This document shows, one piece after another, positions 63,231 to 64,000 of a stretch of DNA of 64,000 nt. Every line of letters starts with the position of its first letter. Within the stretch, counting starts at the first letter, position 1. This DNA is from Bifidobacterium biavatii DSM 23969 (lineage in GTDB: Bacteria; Actinomycetota; Actinomycetes; Actinomycetales; Bifidobacteriaceae), in assembly GCF_000741165.1 (NCBI RefSeq), contig NZ_JGYN01000030.1, positions 248,001 through 312,000 of the forward strand, written 5' to 3'. The notes below the pieces were generated by a model. That model was not told the DNA's origin and made no database searches. It was given only the letters and a program-made list of their open reading frames with translations. Both the position numbers and the translations under genes were made by a program.

Positions 63231-63240
63231 AACCGGTTAA
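63231..63240. promoter_or_regulatory. LacI-type operator AACCGGTTAA
   Basis: Perfect core, between divergent GH1 (start 63132) and the CE2-like gene (start 63322), about 100 bp from each, so one site can control both. Confidence 0.75.
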
Positions 63241-63321
63241 GGTGTTGTGCGACGGCGCGTCGCGGCATCGAATACACCGGCTGGACAGCTGTTCAGCAGA
63301 TAACAACGCAAAGGACAAGTC

Positions 63322-64000
63322 ATGATAGACAGCAACGACGCACGAGTCATCATCGCCCCCAACGATCCGGCACTGCGCACGATGGGCCGCATCGACGACG
63401 CCGATCCGCCCCGACCGATCTGGGTCTACCCGTACACGCAGGTCGCATTCCGCTTTACCGGCACGTCGCTGACCGCGGATCTCATCAACTACTGGAACTA
63501 CGGCGACAGCCATCTCGAAGTCATCATCGACGGCGTGACCGCCAAAGTACGCATCCCGTCCGGATTCGTCGGACTCAACGACATGCCCAACAGCAGCACC
63601 GCATCGCACGATCCGACCGACGACATGCAACCCGAGACATCAGTCGCACTCCCCGCACCAGCCAGTCCGCGCACGCCGTTCGGCACCGGCTGGACGAACG
63701 CACTTCCCAACTCTTCCTCCGACGCGACGGTGACGCCGGTCACTGTCACTCTCGCCGACAATCTGCCGAACATCGAACACACGGCAATCGTGTGCAAACG
63801 GCAGGACGGTCAGCATTACGTGCAGCTGTTCGGCTTCGGGCTCGACGCCGGCGCGCGTGTGCTGCCGCCGCTCGACCCCGCGCCCGTCCGGCGCATGGAG
63901 ATCTTCGGCGATTCGGTGTCCTGCGGCGAGCGCAACGAAGCCGCGCTGTATGTCGGCAAGCTCGATCCGGACGTCGATCTGAGTTCGTACAGCAACGCGT
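63322..64000 (+). CDS. CE2-like SGNH acetylesterase, N-terminal part (3' end outside window)
   Basis: The first 226 residues. Starts at ATG 63322 with AAGGACAAG upstream. An N-terminal jelly-roll (about 10-175, with RFTGTSLTADLINYW) leads into RRMEIFGDSVSCGERNEA (about 190-207), the GDS(x)xxG block with the nucleophile Ser of SGNH esterases, matching CE2 acetyl-esterases that remove acetyl groups from mannan and other glycans. No signal peptide, so it would act on imported oligosaccharides. Open at the window end. Confidence 0.85.
   Translation, partial: MIDSNDARVIIAPNDPALRTMGRIDDADPPRPIWVYPYTQVAFRFTGTSLTADLINYWNYGDSHLEVIIDGVTAKVRIPSGFVGLNDMPNSSTASHDPTDDMQPETSVALPAPASPRTPFGTGWTNALPNSSSDATVTPVTVTLADNLPNIEHTAIVCKRQDGQHYVQLFGFGLDAGARVLPPLDPAPVRRMEIFGDSVSCGERNEAALYVGKLDPDVDLSSYSNA

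Noticed and set aside
1..64000. tRNA or rRNA genes
   Set aside because: Scanning the gaps by eye found no cloverleaf ending in CCA-like acceptor stems and no conserved rRNA sequence; a tRNAscan-SE run would settle this.

Overview
The window is a piece of a GC-rich actinobacterial chromosome and almost certainly Bifidobacterium. Reasons: GH13 beside malQ, a LacI-regulated set of cytoplasmic glycosidases (GH26, GH36, GH31, GH2, GH42, GH1) with a lipoprotein-dependent sugar ABC transporter, a complete Liv system, tandem crcB genes, and bifidobacterial-type palindromic intergenic repeats. No rRNA, tRNA, transposase, prophage or CRISPR array was seen.

Layout. (1) 1-4.6 kb: the 3' part of a GH13 glucosidase whose frame is open to the left edge and runs through palindromic repeat DNA, then malQ between two clusters of a private hairpin repeat. 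(2) 4.8-11.0 kb: a branched-chain amino-acid ABC system on the minus strand (livH-livM-livG-livF, then the binding lipoprotein); the LivH permease carries an extra N-terminal extracytoplasmic domain. (3) 11.0-16.5 kb: a long palindrome, an orphan HipB-like regulator with a double operator, two coupled fluoride channels, purA, a parS-like site (suggesting the origin-proximal part of the chromosome), and an ApbE-type flavin transferase. (4) 16.8-21.5 kb: a MarR-led heterodimeric ABC exporter operon. (5) 22-25.1 kb: a tiny Cys/His protein, an aldo/keto reductase, and a TPP riboswitch leading to thiS-thiG. (6) 25.3-27.3 kb: a compact two-gene restriction-modification system, more AT-rich than its surroundings. 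(7) 27.5-36.1 kb: two amino-acid permeases around an ABC ATPase plus a giant FtsX-type permease with a coiled-coil extracellular region. (8) 36.3-64 kb: a serine hydrolase and then a large glycan locus: GH26 mannanase, GH36 alpha-galactosidase, GH31 alpha-xylosidase, a membrane-anchored binding-protein-like protein with a YesL-like partner, a LacI regulator, GH2 beta-mannosidase, sugar ABC permeases and binding lipoprotein, an ABC exporter with an apparent N-terminal frameshift, GH42, GH1, and the start of a CE2/SGNH esterase.

How it works together. The glycan locus looks like a system that imports (galacto/gluco)manno-oligosaccharides, and perhaps xyloglucan-type oligosaccharides, and degrades them inside the cell; none of the hydrolases has a signal peptide. 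AACCGGTT-type operators sit before the binding protein, the exporter, the GH1/CE2 pair and (as a variant) GH31, which fits one LacI regulator.

The least explained layer is non-coding: several intergenic regions each carry their own family of roughly 10-25 bp inverted repeats. One family (core ACGGACATACAGCCGAT) brackets two unrelated AAA-type ATPase genes; around the second gene it is built into longer direct-repeat modules on both sides, which looks like a cassette. This is the best candidate for something undescribed.
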